Positions 1 through 6,495 are shown, counted from the first letter of the stretch. The stretch is DNA of 11,104 nt from Planctomycetota bacterium (GCA_016764635.1 JAESRM010000338.1:5765-16868), one strand, 5' to 3'. Numbers and translations: made by a program. The notes: generated by a model from the letters alone, not told the origin.

Positions 1-2510
1 GCAAGCCGGGCAACAAGAAGCAGGACTTCCAGCTCGAGCCAACCGTAAGGCTGCCGTCCGTACCGTTTCTCCACCATTTCGTGGAGGACGATGGGCTTGC
101 TTGTCAGCGTGCAAATGCGGATGTACTCGCGCATGTCCTCAAGGGCCTTGATGTTGGGTCCTTGGTCATCCTCGATAAACTTGACCTGATCGACATCATT
201 GGCCCTCAGGATGCTCTGAAGCTCTTGCTTGGGATTGGAGCTGGGGTACTGGATGTAGCCCATTTTGGGGTACTCATTTTGGATGAGGTACTCGAGGGCT
301 TCTCCCAATGCCTGCTTCGGGTCGCTGCTCTTGTTCTCGAGCTTCTTGCCGCTGGCGAAGTAGCTGGCCTGGGGGAGCATTTCCTTGATGCTGATGACAA
401 GGCGCTTGCGGCGTTCCCGGTTGTCCTCGATTCGGTCTCTGAGAATGCGCTTGGTCGTGTCGGGGAGCGTGCTCGTTTGCTTGGCGTGCACGTACGAGGT
501 GGTCTGCAAGAAGGTCCGTAGCTCGCTGCCGAGGGACAGGTCGTCAGGCAAGCGGATCAACAACCGACTGGAGTGACTCATGTGGTGGCTCAGGCACACG
601 AGGTCATCCTTGAACTCAAGGTAGGTATCGCCGAGGGGAGTGATGAAGGCCACCTCGAGGCTTCCCTCAAGCCGGTTTCCTACGGGGTAATCATCACAGA
701 GCCGCGAGAAGTTGAAGTCCCGTCCGGTCCCTGTATATGTGTACTTGCGCATGTCCCCGAGGACATCCTCGAATAGGAGTTTGCCGAGCTCGCGCTCTTC
801 GGACCCAGAGGGGATGGGTTGGCCCTTGATCTCACGCCCGATATCCCGCTCTTCGTTGGTGAGGAAGAAATATAGATCCCCGTTTCTTGCGATCAGGGTT
901 TGCCCTTCGAGCTGGGCGAGGGACTTCTCGATTTTCTTTCGGAGTGCGAGTTTGTCGGCGTCAATCTCGTCCACACAAAGAGTCACCAGATTGTCGACGT
1001 TGCCGGGAAGCTCCTCGATGTAGCGAATCAGGAAGAGCACCTTGAGGACGGTGCCGTCGAAGGGGTCTAGCGCGTGGTTTTCACCAGCTTGGTCAATCGT
1101 GCGCTTGACGGCTGTGTCGAGGAATCCCTCCACCGAGGGGTAGAAGTCGTAGAAAGGCACGAGTGCGCCAACTTCCTTCTCGCCAACATGCTTCGCAGCG
1201 TTTTGGAAGGCATCTAGGGTTGACCGCTCTCCTTGTGAAAGGTGCAGGCCTGTGGCCCCCGCCTTGCGGATGGACTCGAAGACTTTTTGGACCAGTGTGA
1301 ATTGGTAGGCGGCGAACGGATAACAATCGGCGAAATCAGCCTCGTCTGCGTAGTTCTTGAACGACATGCCTGCGTGCATGAAGGATAGTTGGTTCCGCAG
1401 GATGTCGTGCTTGCCTTCATAGGCGGCGCTGAGGGGTGCACTGGCCTCTGGCTTCTTGTCCAGGAGGCGGCGCTTGATCACTTCATCGACGTTGCCACTG
1501 GAGAGGGACAGGCGCGTCTTGAAGCGGCCCTGAATCTTCGAGAAATCGTGTTGGTTCGTGTGCTTGATCTCTCCAAGGACAACGTCCAGATCCTCTTGCG
1601 AAGTCACGACTACCCAGGCCCTACCGGCGCAGACCGTTCCCAACTGCTCTGTGATGGTCTGGAGGTTGAGCATCATGTGAGTGTCGTTGCCGATGAACTG
1701 ACCGACTTCATCGACAAGGAACATGATTCGATGATCAGGCCCCTTGCTGTCGAGGTAACGCTTCACCCACTTCGCAAGGTTTTCGACGGTCAGGCTGAAG
1801 TTGGACTCAGAGCCTTCGATCCAGGCATCTGCGGAAGCTTGGCTCTGCCCCAGGGCTTCCATGAGAGCCTGCCCGACCTCGTCCCGGTGAAACTCCCATG
1901 CGTCACGAGAGTCGGGCCAGGAGGCCCCTGCGGCCTTCTCAAAGGCTGAGTGGAAGATGTCGAGCTTGCCCGTGTCTTCCAGGTGACGTTCCAGATGGGC
2001 GATATGGGGATGGTCGCTGCTGTAGCCCTGTTTCTCGTTGAGCACCTTCAGGAAGACCTGGAGCAAGGCGTCTCGTCCACCTCGGTGATCCGCCTTGCTA
2101 TCGATGTTGAACAGGATCGTGTCGGTTGGTGACCCCACGACACGTTTGAGATCGGCGAACAGCATCGGGTCGGAAAGCTTGGCCTCGAAGAAATCGACGG
2201 CTCGCTTCTTCTGCCCGTCAAACTCATGCTCAGCGTTCTGCATCAAGTAGGAGAGGACCTTGATCACGTGAGACTTTCCACAGCCGAAGAATCCGGAAAC
2301 CCAAATGCCGTTCTTGTCAGCGACATCCACACTGGATTGCATCGTGCTGAGCAGCACCTCGATCAGATCTGTGAAGTGCCGGACGAGCTCCTTCGTCACC
2401 ACGAATTCGTCGAGTTCTTGCCATACAGATGAGGCGTCGAGCTGATCCGCCTTGACGACGCCGTTGATGGAGCGATGGATATCGCGGTCGAATAGGTCCT
2501 GGATTTTCAT
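1..2510 (-). CDS. brxC: BREX P-loop ATPase BrxC (3' end outside window)
   Basis: BrxC is the large ATPase of BREX systems, which block phage DNA replication and mark host DNA by methylation; its exact mechanism is not settled. The first 836 codons are visible without a stop or frameshift; family members are about 1,200 residues, so roughly the last third lies left of the window. The N-terminus MKIQDLFDRDIHRSINGVVK followed by VWQELDEFVVTKEL is the hallmark BrxC opening. Walker A is GFFGCGKS at residues 73-80 (Lys79) and Walker B is IMFLVDEVGQF with Asp267-Glu268. The remainder is mostly helical and charged. The start ATG (2510-2508) overlaps the brxB stop as ATGA, so translation is probably coupled. 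No signal peptide, so cytoplasmic. It is the third gene of the brxA-brxB-brxC order of type 1 BREX. The identification is very secure; that the system is type 1 is inferred from gene order. Confidence 0.96.
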   Translation of the reverse strand, partial: MKIQDLFDRDIHRSINGVVKADQLDASSVWQELDEFVVTKELVRHFTDLIEVLLSTMQSSVDVADKNGIWVSGFFGCGKSHVIKVLSYLMQNAEHEFDGQKKRAVDFFEAKLSDPMLFADLKRVVGSPTDTILFNIDSKADHRGGRDALLQVFLKVLNEKQGYSSDHPHIAHLERHLEDTGKLDIFHSAFEKAAGASWPDSRDAWEFHRDEVGQALMEALGQSQASADAWIEGSESNFSLTVENLAKWVKRYLDSKGPDHRIMFLVDEVGQFIGNDTHMMLNLQTITEQLGTVCAGRAWVVVTSQEDLDVVLGEIKHTNQHDFSKIQGRFKTRLSLSSGNVDEVIKRRLLDKKPEASAPLSAAYEGKHDILRNQLSFMHAGMSFKNYADEADFADCYPFAAYQFTLVQKVFESIRKAGATGLHLSQGERSTLDAFQNAAKHVGEKEVGALVPFYDFYPSVEGFLDTAVKRTIDQAGENHALDPFDGTVLKVLFLIRYIEELPGNVDNLVTLCVDEIDADKLALRKKIEKSLAQLEGQTLIARNGDLYFFLTNEERDIGREIKGQPIPSGSEERELGKLLFEDVLGDMRKYTYTGTGRDFNFSRLCDDYPVGNRLEGSLEVAFITPLGDTYLEFKDDLVCLSHHMSHSSRLLIRLPDDLSLGSELRTFLQTTSYVHAKQTSTLPDTTKRILRDRIEDNRERRKRLVISIKEMLPQASYFASGKKLENKSSDPKQALGEALEYLIQNEYPKMGYIQYPSSNPKQELQSILRANDVDQVKFIEDDQGPNIKALEDMREYIRICTLTSKPIVLHEMVEKRYGRQPYGWLELEVLLLVARL

Positions 2511-3118
2511 AATTTCATCTCTCCCGGTACAAGTGCGAAGGCGCGGTAATAGGATTGGGTTCCAGGCTGGGAAACGCTCGAGGCGATTCGGCTGAAGAGC
2601 TTGAGCGTCGTGCCATCGAAGCTGCCTGGGTAGAACATGACGAGGGGGGTCTTCCCAATCGCCGTGTGGAGGCAATTCAAAAGGCTGTGTGCGCGAAGCA
2701 TCGGCCATACGCTTCCGATACCTGAAAGCAAGATCAGGCGGTAGTCGCTCGGGTTGTGCGTCTCTGAGATGTAGTCGCGGATCTTCTCCGCAGAGAGCGG
2801 CCCTTTGAGGGCTTTGAGCAGGGCGGGATCGCCCTTGCTCTTCTGCAACTGGAGAGCCTTGTCGAAGAGCTTGCGCTGCTTGAGATAGCTGACCACGACG
2901 TCGAGGAGATCGAGGTGCAGCACGCTCACCGTGGGGTGGTGCGTTTCCAGGCGGTCTAGGAGCCAGTATGTATGGCTACGGACCTCGAGCTCTTCCGAGG
3001 CCGGGTAGTCGAAAATGTAACAGGCGATCTCGTTGCCGATCCCCTCGCTTGAGAGGAAGGCTTCACTTGTGATTCGCGGGAGAATCTGATTAAGGCGACT
3101 GGGCAGCTGAGTCTTCAT
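2507..3118 (-). CDS. brxB: BREX protein BrxB (DUF1788 family)
   Basis: A 203-residue cytoplasmic protein, the usual length for BrxB, a required BREX component of unknown biochemical activity. Recognisable family features are EGIGNEIACYIFDYPASEE near residues 25-43, a central LKALKGPLSAEKIRDYI, then LLSGIGSVWPMLRAHSLLN and TPLVMFYPGSFDGTTLKLF, and a C-terminal YYRAFALVP. These match the DUF1788 pattern of a nucleotide-binding-like alpha/beta fold ending in a conserved 'V/L-MF-PG-(x)-DG' strand. The reading frame is open further upstream, but the ATG at 3118 is preferred because it overlaps the brxA stop as ATGA and opens directly into the conserved N-terminus; the upstream extension is antisense-like sequence inside brxA. 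The stop overlaps the brxC start in the same way. Gene order and couplings imply stoichiometric production of BrxA, BrxB and BrxC. Confidence 0.95.
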   Translation of the reverse strand: MKTQLPSRLNQILPRITSEAFLSSEGIGNEIACYIFDYPASEELEVRSHTYWLLDRLETHHPTVSVLHLDLLDVVVSYLKQRKLFDKALQLQKSKGDPALLKALKGPLSAEKIRDYISETHNPSDYRLILLSGIGSVWPMLRAHSLLNCLHTAIGKTPLVMFYPGSFDGTTLKLFSRIASSVSQPGTQSYYRAFALVPGEMKL

Positions 3119-3744
3119 TCCGTTAGCTCCATGCAGCGAAGTACGTAAGTCTCGCCCTTGTCGGCGAGGTAGGAGCTCAGCTCTCGGTCCAAGAAGACGT
3201 TTTGGAGTTGGCGGCTCCTCGTGTCCTTCAGGTAGCCCGCTTCTGCGAGCATGGAAAAGACGACGGAGCGGAGTTTGACGATGGTGGTGTCGCTCCAATG
3301 AGGCATGTCCGGGTCGCGCCCTCGGCAGCCAGCCACGAACTCGGTCCACATGTGGTTCTCGAGCTTCTCGGCAAAGAGGGTTCTCTGCTCACGGATTGTA
3401 AGGTCCATGAAGTCACCGAGCAGGCGGCTGTGCTTGACCGCGCCCGCGAAGGCTGCCTGGGTTGCGAGCACCTTGTCGCCGTCCCGCACCATTTTCCAGA
3501 GTCCCTCTCCAAGCGGCTCAAGTCGGGCGCGGATGATCCGTGCACATCGAATCGCGGTGACGACGGAACCTATCTGGAGGACGTTCTGTTCCTCGACAGC
3601 GTTTCTCCACTCGGTTGTGCTGACCCCTTTGATGAGGAGACCTGCAATGAGGCGGCTCTCTCGGACGCGCAGGGACGTGCTGGAGATAGTGGCAGCATAG
3701 ATCATGCCTTTGCCCCTCGGGCGCTTGGTGAGTGCTTCAAGCAT
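3115..3744 (-). CDS. brxA: BREX protein BrxA (DUF1819 family)
   Basis: BrxA is a small, mostly helical BREX protein; family members have been reported to bind DNA. Here it is 209 residues, near the usual length of about 200. The DUF1819 signature is visible: YAATISSTSLRVRESRLIAG near the N-terminus, then a central LLGDFMDLTIREQRTLF and a C-terminal winged-helix-like stretch (WSDTTIVKLRSVVFSMLAEAGYL...) ending QNVFLDRELSSYL. The ATG at 3744 was chosen because AGGAGGT sits 7 bases before it, a near-perfect ribosome binding site. The alternatives are ATG 3705 (MIYAATISS, weaker site) and a longer frame starting at 3807 that has no visible ribosome binding site. The stop overlaps brxB by ATGA. 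brxA is the first brx gene and lies 132 bases after a small HTH gene on the same strand. Confidence 0.94.
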   Translation of the reverse strand: MLEALTKRPRGKGMIYAATISSTSLRVRESRLIAGLLIKGVSTTEWRNAVEEQNVLQIGSVVTAIRCARIIRARLEPLGEGLWKMVRDGDKVLATQAAFAGAVKHSRLLGDFMDLTIREQRTLFAEKLENHMWTEFVAGCRGRDPDMPHWSDTTIVKLRSVVFSMLAEAGYLKDTRSRQLQNVFLDRELSSYLADKGETYVLRCMELTE

Positions 3745-3751
3745 CGCCTCC

Positions 3752-3769
3752 ACCTCCTCGTGGAGGAGA
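3752..3769 (-). promoter_or_regulatory. Hairpin masking the brxA ribosome binding site
   Basis: On the transcribed (minus) strand CTCCTC (3768-3763), CAC and GAGGAG (3759-3754) form a perfect 6-bp stem with a 3-base loop, extendable by one U-G pair. The 3' arm contains most of the Shine-Dalgarno AGGAGGT (3758-3752) that serves the ATG at 3744. If folded, it would hide the site and keep BREX translation low until ribosomes or a factor open it. The pairing is seen directly; a regulatory role is inferred. Confidence 0.4.
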
Positions 3770-3863
3770 GGGATTGGCACTGGAACCGACAGCCCGTATC
3801 CAGGCATCGACCTCGCCTTTCCAGATGCGGCCCTGGCGCAGGGCGGCTGGGCCGTGGGATGTA

Positions 3864-3869
3864 ATTATA
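3864..3869 (-). promoter_or_regulatory. Possible -10 box of a brxABC promoter
   Basis: A perfect TATAAT on the minus strand lies in an AT-rich island just after the stop of the small HTH gene. It would give a leader of roughly 110 bases before brxA. The hexamer 17 bases upstream (CAAGAA) is a poor -35 match and there is no extended TG, so the promoter may need an activator, possibly the HTH protein. The leader also holds an inverted repeat, GCCCTG-CGC-CAGGGC, at 3830-3844. Confidence 0.4.
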
Positions 3870-3876
3870 TTCTCTC

Positions 3877-4062
3877 TCACGAGGGCTTCTTGTTCTCGAT
3901 CTGCTTGGCGACCCAATTCTCGATGTCGGTCCGACGGAATCGCCACGATCCACCAGCCTTGAAGCCGGGGATAGTTCCCTGGTTGGCGAGGCGGTAGAGG
4001 GTCTTTTCGCTGAGCTTCAGAAGCCCAGCGACGTCTTTCAGGGTCAGGTAGCTGTCTGGCAT
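3877..4062 (-). CDS. Small HTH_17 / excisionase-family DNA-binding protein
   Basis: A 61-residue single-domain protein. Its core, YLTLKDVAGLLKLSEKTLYR followed by LANQGTIPGFKAGGSWRFRRTDIENWVAKQ, is the complete HTH_17 (MerR/AlpA/Xis-like) winged helix: 'xLTxxxvAxlLxvsxxTvyrlxxxGxlPgxkvGgxwRfrrxdl..W'. Such proteins bind short DNA repeats and act as excisionases or transcription regulators. The ATG at 4062 is chosen because it starts immediately before the domain and has AGGA/GGAG sequences 4-13 bases upstream; an in-frame extension to 4392 has no protein-like character. It is the first gene of the BREX transcription unit, 132 bases before brxA, where many BREX loci carry a BrxR (WYL-domain) regulator instead. 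Local control of BREX is therefore the likeliest role; an excisionase role for the surrounding element is the alternative. The repeats at 4103-4123 are candidate binding sites. Confidence 0.85.
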   Translation of the reverse strand: MPDSYLTLKDVAGLLKLSEKTLYRLANQGTIPGFKAGGSWRFRRTDIENWVAKQIENKKPS

Positions 4063-4549
4063 GTGTTCCTGTCTCCGGAGTTGGAGCCGCCATCTTGGGA
4101 GAATTGTCCTAGATTGTCCAATCCAATCACCAAGAGTCCCATTATCCGGAGAGGAAGGGTCTTCGAGAGCGATCCTGGTCCAAAACGCCCGAATCGGTGG
4201 ATCTGGGGTGGTTTGGGAGCGTGCCTGGGTCCGGCGAATGCCTATCCAAGGCACGTCGGCGGCTGTGTGAGCCCGTGTGCCCTCGGATGGAGTTTGGCGA
4301 CGCCGTGGGGAGGGGTGGGAGCCTCCTGAGCCGTGTGAGGCGGTCAGAGCGACCGGGGGCAGGCCGGATGAGCCGATAATGCCCTGTAACAAGCGCCCTA
4401 GGGGGATTGGCCCCCATTGGACCTCCGGCTGGTGCCCGGCTACGGGGAGAACGCACGATTCCAGCGTCCGTCAAGATCCAACCCATTGCTGGCCGACGTG
4501 TCGGATTGCATCGTCCAAGTCCGATTAACCACCAACAAAGGAGATCACC
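4063..4549. other. 487-base non-coding divergent intergenic region
   Basis: This region separates the minus-strand BREX unit from the plus-strand gene at 4550. Open frames exist on both strands but their translations are proline/arginine/serine-rich and not protein-like, so I call none. Besides the repeats near 4103-4123 it contains a dyad GGGGG-ATTGG-CCCCC at 4401-4415 followed by a second ATTGG, and a dyad CCGAC-GT-GTCGG at 4493-4504 about 46 bases before the downstream ATG. I could not identify a convincing promoter in either direction. A small RNA cannot be excluded but is not supported. Confidence 0.5.
4103..4123. repeat. Short direct repeats and dyad upstream of the HTH gene
   Basis: ATTGTCC occurs at 4103-4109 and 4113-4119, exactly 10 bases (one helical turn) apart. 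The second copy is part of a dyad, GATTG-TC-CAATC (4112-4123), and CCAATC is then repeated at 4123-4128 in overlapping form. The block lies 41-61 bases before the start of the HTH_17 gene, a position suited to autoregulation or to the phased repeats bound by excisionase-type proteins. The repeats are seen directly; the binding is inferred. Confidence 0.45.
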
Positions 4550-4906
4550 ATGTGGCTATGTTCGCCCGATTTGGGTTTTTTCAGCATCGTTCTCGCGGAC
4601 GACGACATGGGCCAGCCCGACCCAAATCTACTGATGGTCCGTGCCCGTCGGAAAGAGCACCTCGTTTTGCTTCAGGAGCGGTGCGAAGGACTCGCGGGAG
4701 CGGAGATTATCGAGAGCGCCTTGACTGATTACCGCTGGCGGCTAATAGTCAAAAAGGAAGCCTTCGCGACGGCGATGTCCGAGATCGTGATGGACCTTGA
4801 CTACAGGAACGTGAAGAGTCGAGCACACCGAGAGGAAGCCAAAGTAGGCAAGGGGTTCGTCTCCGCGCTTCACCGTGTTTGGTCTGTGCTACACGAGATC
4901 CAATAA
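4550..4906 (+). CDS. Conserved-looking 118-residue protein of unknown function
   Basis: The start is well supported: AAAGGAGA lies 6 bases before the ATG, the best plus-strand ribosome binding site in the window. The product has no signal peptide or membrane segment and is presumably cytoplasmic. It opens with MWLCSPDLGFFSIVLADDDM, then LLMVRARRKEHLVLLQ, a central DYRWRLIVKKEAF, and IVMDLDYRNVKSRAHRE followed by a C-terminal LHRVWSVLHEIQ. From memory, proteins of about this size with the pattern MW...GFFS(I/V)V - VRAR - DYxxR - D(I/L)DYxNxK - VW.xL occur in many bacteria as uncharacterised proteins; I cannot name a family or function. It is divergent from the BREX unit, and a GC-rich hairpin follows the stop. 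It may be an accessory gene of the island or unrelated cargo. Confidence 0.85.
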   Translation: MWLCSPDLGFFSIVLADDDMGQPDPNLLMVRARRKEHLVLLQERCEGLAGAEIIESALTDYRWRLIVKKEAFATAMSEIVMDLDYRNVKSRAHREEAKVGKGFVSALHRVWSVLHEIQ

Positions 4907-4912
4907 GGGGGT

Positions 4913-4932
4913 GCCCCCCACGAGGAGGGGGC
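4913..4932 (+). terminator. GC-rich hairpin after the 118-residue protein gene
   Basis: GCCCCC (4913-4918) pairs with GGGGGC (4927-4932) across an 8-base loop, starting 7 bases after the stop at 4904-4906. Only a short TTCT follows, so a classical U-tract is missing; it could be a weak terminator or an mRNA-stabilising 3' hairpin. The preceding GGGGG (4907-4911) could compete for the same C run. Confidence 0.4.
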
Positions 4933-5037
4933 TTCTGGGTGCAGCCACTGCGTGGGGGCGGGCCAACCGGACGTTAGGGCAAGTGCGTAGCTTACATTAG
5001 GCAATCACGGCGGAGCATTGCTCTCACTGCTGGTGGC

Positions 5038-5454
5038 CTAGGGGGTCAACTTCTGCAAGACCCTCGCGTACCTCGTGGAAATGTCTGAGAACCTCTTCAT
5101 CTCGTCTGGTGTCATCTGGCCGCCAGCCTCTCCAAATTCTTGCACTTTCACACTAAAGTCGATGCTAGATTTGGCGAGTTGGTTCATCTGATCCGGGGTG
5201 AGCGTGAGGTTCGGCCGAGCTTCCCACTCAGATACCACCTTGTCGTACTCATCGAGCATTGAAGTTCCTGCAGATCCACCGCCGCAAGAGGGGAGTCCAA
5301 CCCCGAGGAAGGCCAGGATAGCGAATGGCAGAATGCCTCTGCGTGCAAACCGAAGACCTGCCGATTCAGGTTTGGCGGAGTGCCCGAGAATTGAGGGGCT
5401 TGTCGAATGAGCTTGTCTGGCAGGGGAGGCGGATTCAGAGGGAATAGGTGTCAT
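5038..5454 (-). CDS. Small predicted lipoprotein, function unknown
   Basis: A 138-residue product. After a long polar N-terminal part (about 39 residues) comes a charged RFARRG, a hydrophobic stretch (ILPFAILAFLGVG, residues 41-53) and a lipobox LPSC with the acceptor Cys57, followed by a GGGSAG linker; this predicts export and lipid anchoring. The mature part of about 80 residues is helical: LDEYDKVVSEWEARPNLTLT, then PDQMNQLAKSSIDFSVKVQEF and MTPDEMKRFSDISTRYARVLQKL. It resembles small helical bacterial lipoproteins with 'KLTPDE/LTPEQ' turns, but I cannot assign a function. The ATG at 5454 has only a weak GGAAAG upstream; the frame is open to 5535, and an internal start nearer the membrane segment is possible because the polar region is unusually long. 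Divergent from the XRE regulator at 5582, with a 127-base shared control region. Confidence 0.7.
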   Translation of the reverse strand: MTPIPSESASPARQAHSTSPSILGHSAKPESAGLRFARRGILPFAILAFLGVGLPSCGGGSAGTSMLDEYDKVVSEWEARPNLTLTPDQMNQLAKSSIDFSVKVQEFGEAGGQMTPDEMKRFSDISTRYARVLQKLTP

Positions 5455-5517
5455 GGTGCTTTCCAGGAAGGGATGAGGGTCAACTACAGATCTCTTCGGC
5501 TCCTGTGCGCTTTCAGC

Positions 5518-5526
5518 ATTATAGCA
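5518..5526 (-). promoter_or_regulatory. Extended -10 promoter for the small lipoprotein
   Basis: On the minus strand TGCTATAAT is a perfect -10 with the extended TGn motif. Transcription would start near 5511, giving a leader of about 57 bases. The -35 region is weak (CGTTCT at 17-bp spacing), as is common for extended -10 promoters. It lies in the AT-rich gap shared with the divergent XRE gene, whose product could control it. Confidence 0.5.
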
Positions 5527-5528
5527 TT

Positions 5529-5557
5529 TTGGCATATCTCAGAACGACATACATCAT
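5529..5557 (+). promoter_or_regulatory. Possible promoter for the XRE regulator
   Basis: TTGGCA (5529-5534, 5/6 match to -35) is followed after 17 bases by CATCAT (5552-5557, 4/6 match to -10). Transcription would start about 18 bases before the ATG at 5582. The -35 lies next to the divergent lipoprotein promoter, so the two would share a control region. Confidence 0.35.
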
Positions 5558-5581
5558 GCCGGTCTCGACGACGAGATCCGC

Positions 5582-5812
5582 ATGGTTTCACCCCACGACC
5601 CCCGCTATGAGCTACTCCTCGAACGGCTACGCACCGCCCGAGTGGAGGCTGGCGTGACCCAGGAAGCCGTTGCCGAGGTGCTCGGCCTCCAGCAGCCTCT
5701 CGTTTCACGGCTAGAAGCTGGTGAAAGGAAGATCGATCCGATTGAGCTGGCAGAGCTGTGCAAACTGTACGGGAAACCTGCCACGTACTTCGTGCCTGGA
5801 CTGCCGGTGTAG
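5582..5812 (+). CDS. XRE-family helix-turn-helix transcriptional regulator
   Basis: A 76-residue protein consisting of one Cro/CI-type HTH domain: YELLLERLRTARVEAGVTQE then AVAEVLGLQQPLVSRLEAGE and RKIDPIELAELCKLYG cover the five helices, with the recognition helix in QPLVSRLE. The hydrophobic end KPATYFVPGLPV is too short for a second domain. It would bind DNA as a dimer, probably at its own promoter and that of the divergent lipoprotein gene. The ribosome binding site is poor (GACGACGAG), and the chosen ATG gives the expected few residues before helix 1. Its 3' end overlaps, on the opposite strand, the garbled tail of the integrase remnant, and its stop is only 12 bases from the point where integrase similarity ends, so the gene may have been brought here by the event that broke the integrase. 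Confidence 0.85.
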   Translation: MVSPHDPRYELLLERLRTARVEAGVTQEAVAEVLGLQQPLVSRLEAGERKIDPIELAELCKLYGKPATYFVPGLPV

Positions 5813-6463
5813 CGCGAGGGCTAGTCGGAGACCCGTTTCCCACTGCATCTCGATCATAGCAGCCACTTGACGTGAGACGTGCGGAAGGATGGCGTCCACT
5901 GCCTCGCGCCCAATGGCCCTAATGGGGTCGCTCTCTCGGACCCCGTTCTCATGGAGCCTTAGCTTGTCCACGGTTTGAAGAATGTGGTGAAGAGCGAGCG
6001 GGACGATCTCCTGCTTTGCCGCCCACCTGAACATGGCCCGTATTCGGTTGATCCGTCCGTTGACGCTCCCACGACATAGGTCAGCAGCGACAAGTTCGTC
6101 CCGGACCCGGACCAGCGTGTGTTGTGTGAAATCCGCAACTGATAACTGGGCCCAATGTCGGAGGAGAGCACGCATGGATTGCTTGATCTCGTCGGGTATT
6201 TCAGACCCGGCATATCGCTTGCCAAGGTACTCGGTATAGTCAGCGACGAGGTCCTCGATTAGGAACGAGGCGTCAGTCGGCGGAGGGGAGAGCGGTTTCC
6301 TCCCATGTGACATCCACTGCCCGACCTCAAGGTTGTACCGCTCTAGAGCTTCCCCCTCGGAGCAGACCCCCAAGTACTTTCGCTTTCCGTTCAGGGTGAC
6401 GTACCAGAGGTTTTTCTTCGGGATGTGGCACAGCTTCGGGCTGTGATTCTGCGAAACGGTCAT
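5711..6463 (-). pseudogene. Truncated tyrosine recombinase/integrase
   Basis: The first 213 residues read as a phage/island integrase. An N-terminal DNA-binding segment (LCHIPKKNLWYVTLNGKRKY then LGVCSEGEALERYNLEVGQW) is followed by the helical core-binding domain (RGSVNGRINRIRAMFRWAAK, residues about 135-155), the linker GVRESDPIRAIGREAVDAIL, and the start of the catalytic domain (PHVSRQVAAMIEMQWETGLR). Similarity stops at that Arg (codon 5827-5825), the first catalytic arginine, where the family normally continues PGE; the rest (LALALHRQS... to the stop at 5711) is antisense to the XRE gene. About half of a normal 380-420-residue enzyme is missing, including His-x-x-Arg and Tyr, so it cannot recombine DNA. 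ATG 6463 is preferred over GTG 6487 because GGAG lies 7 bases upstream. N-terminal style is like planctomycete integrases (from memory). It sits beside a tRNA-Arg, marking an island end. Confidence 0.85.
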
Positions 6464-6481
6464 GATGCAGCTCCAGGTGTT

Positions 6482-6495
6482 GTGCACTAGTGCAC
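6482..6495. repeat. Perfect 14-bp palindrome upstream of the integrase
   Basis: GTGCACTAGTGCAC is fully self-complementary. It lies 19-32 bases upstream of the integrase ATG at 6463, within its probable leader or promoter. It could be an operator for integrase control or a recombinase/excisionase arm site. The symmetry is seen directly; the role is inferred. Confidence 0.5.

Noticed and set aside
81..2432. Several plus-strand open frames (for example 81-521, 1389-1949, 1950-2132, 2226-2432)
   Set aside because: They are antisense to brxC in register with its codons; their translations are Leu/Val/Asp-rich mirror sequences without domains or ribosome binding sites.
3119..3349. 5' extension of the brxB frame to 3349
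   Set aside because: The extra residues are Arg/Pro-rich shadow of brxA; the ATGA overlap at 3115-3118 and family length support the start at 3118.
3202..3864. A 220-codon plus-strand frame
   Set aside because: It lies entirely opposite brxA and its upstream leader, and brxA is a clear family match; the frame is a codon-complement shadow.
4142..4528. Open frames on both strands in the gap before 4550
   Set aside because: Low-complexity Arg/Pro/Ser/Gly translations, no convincing ribosome binding sites, and overlapping each other on both strands.
4911..5037. Possible left attachment site between the 118-residue gene and the lipoprotein
   Set aside because: I looked for a copy of the tRNA-Arg 3' end here and elsewhere in the window and found none; a 9-base match (GGTGCAGCC, also near 6515-6523 on the other strand) is too short to mean anything.
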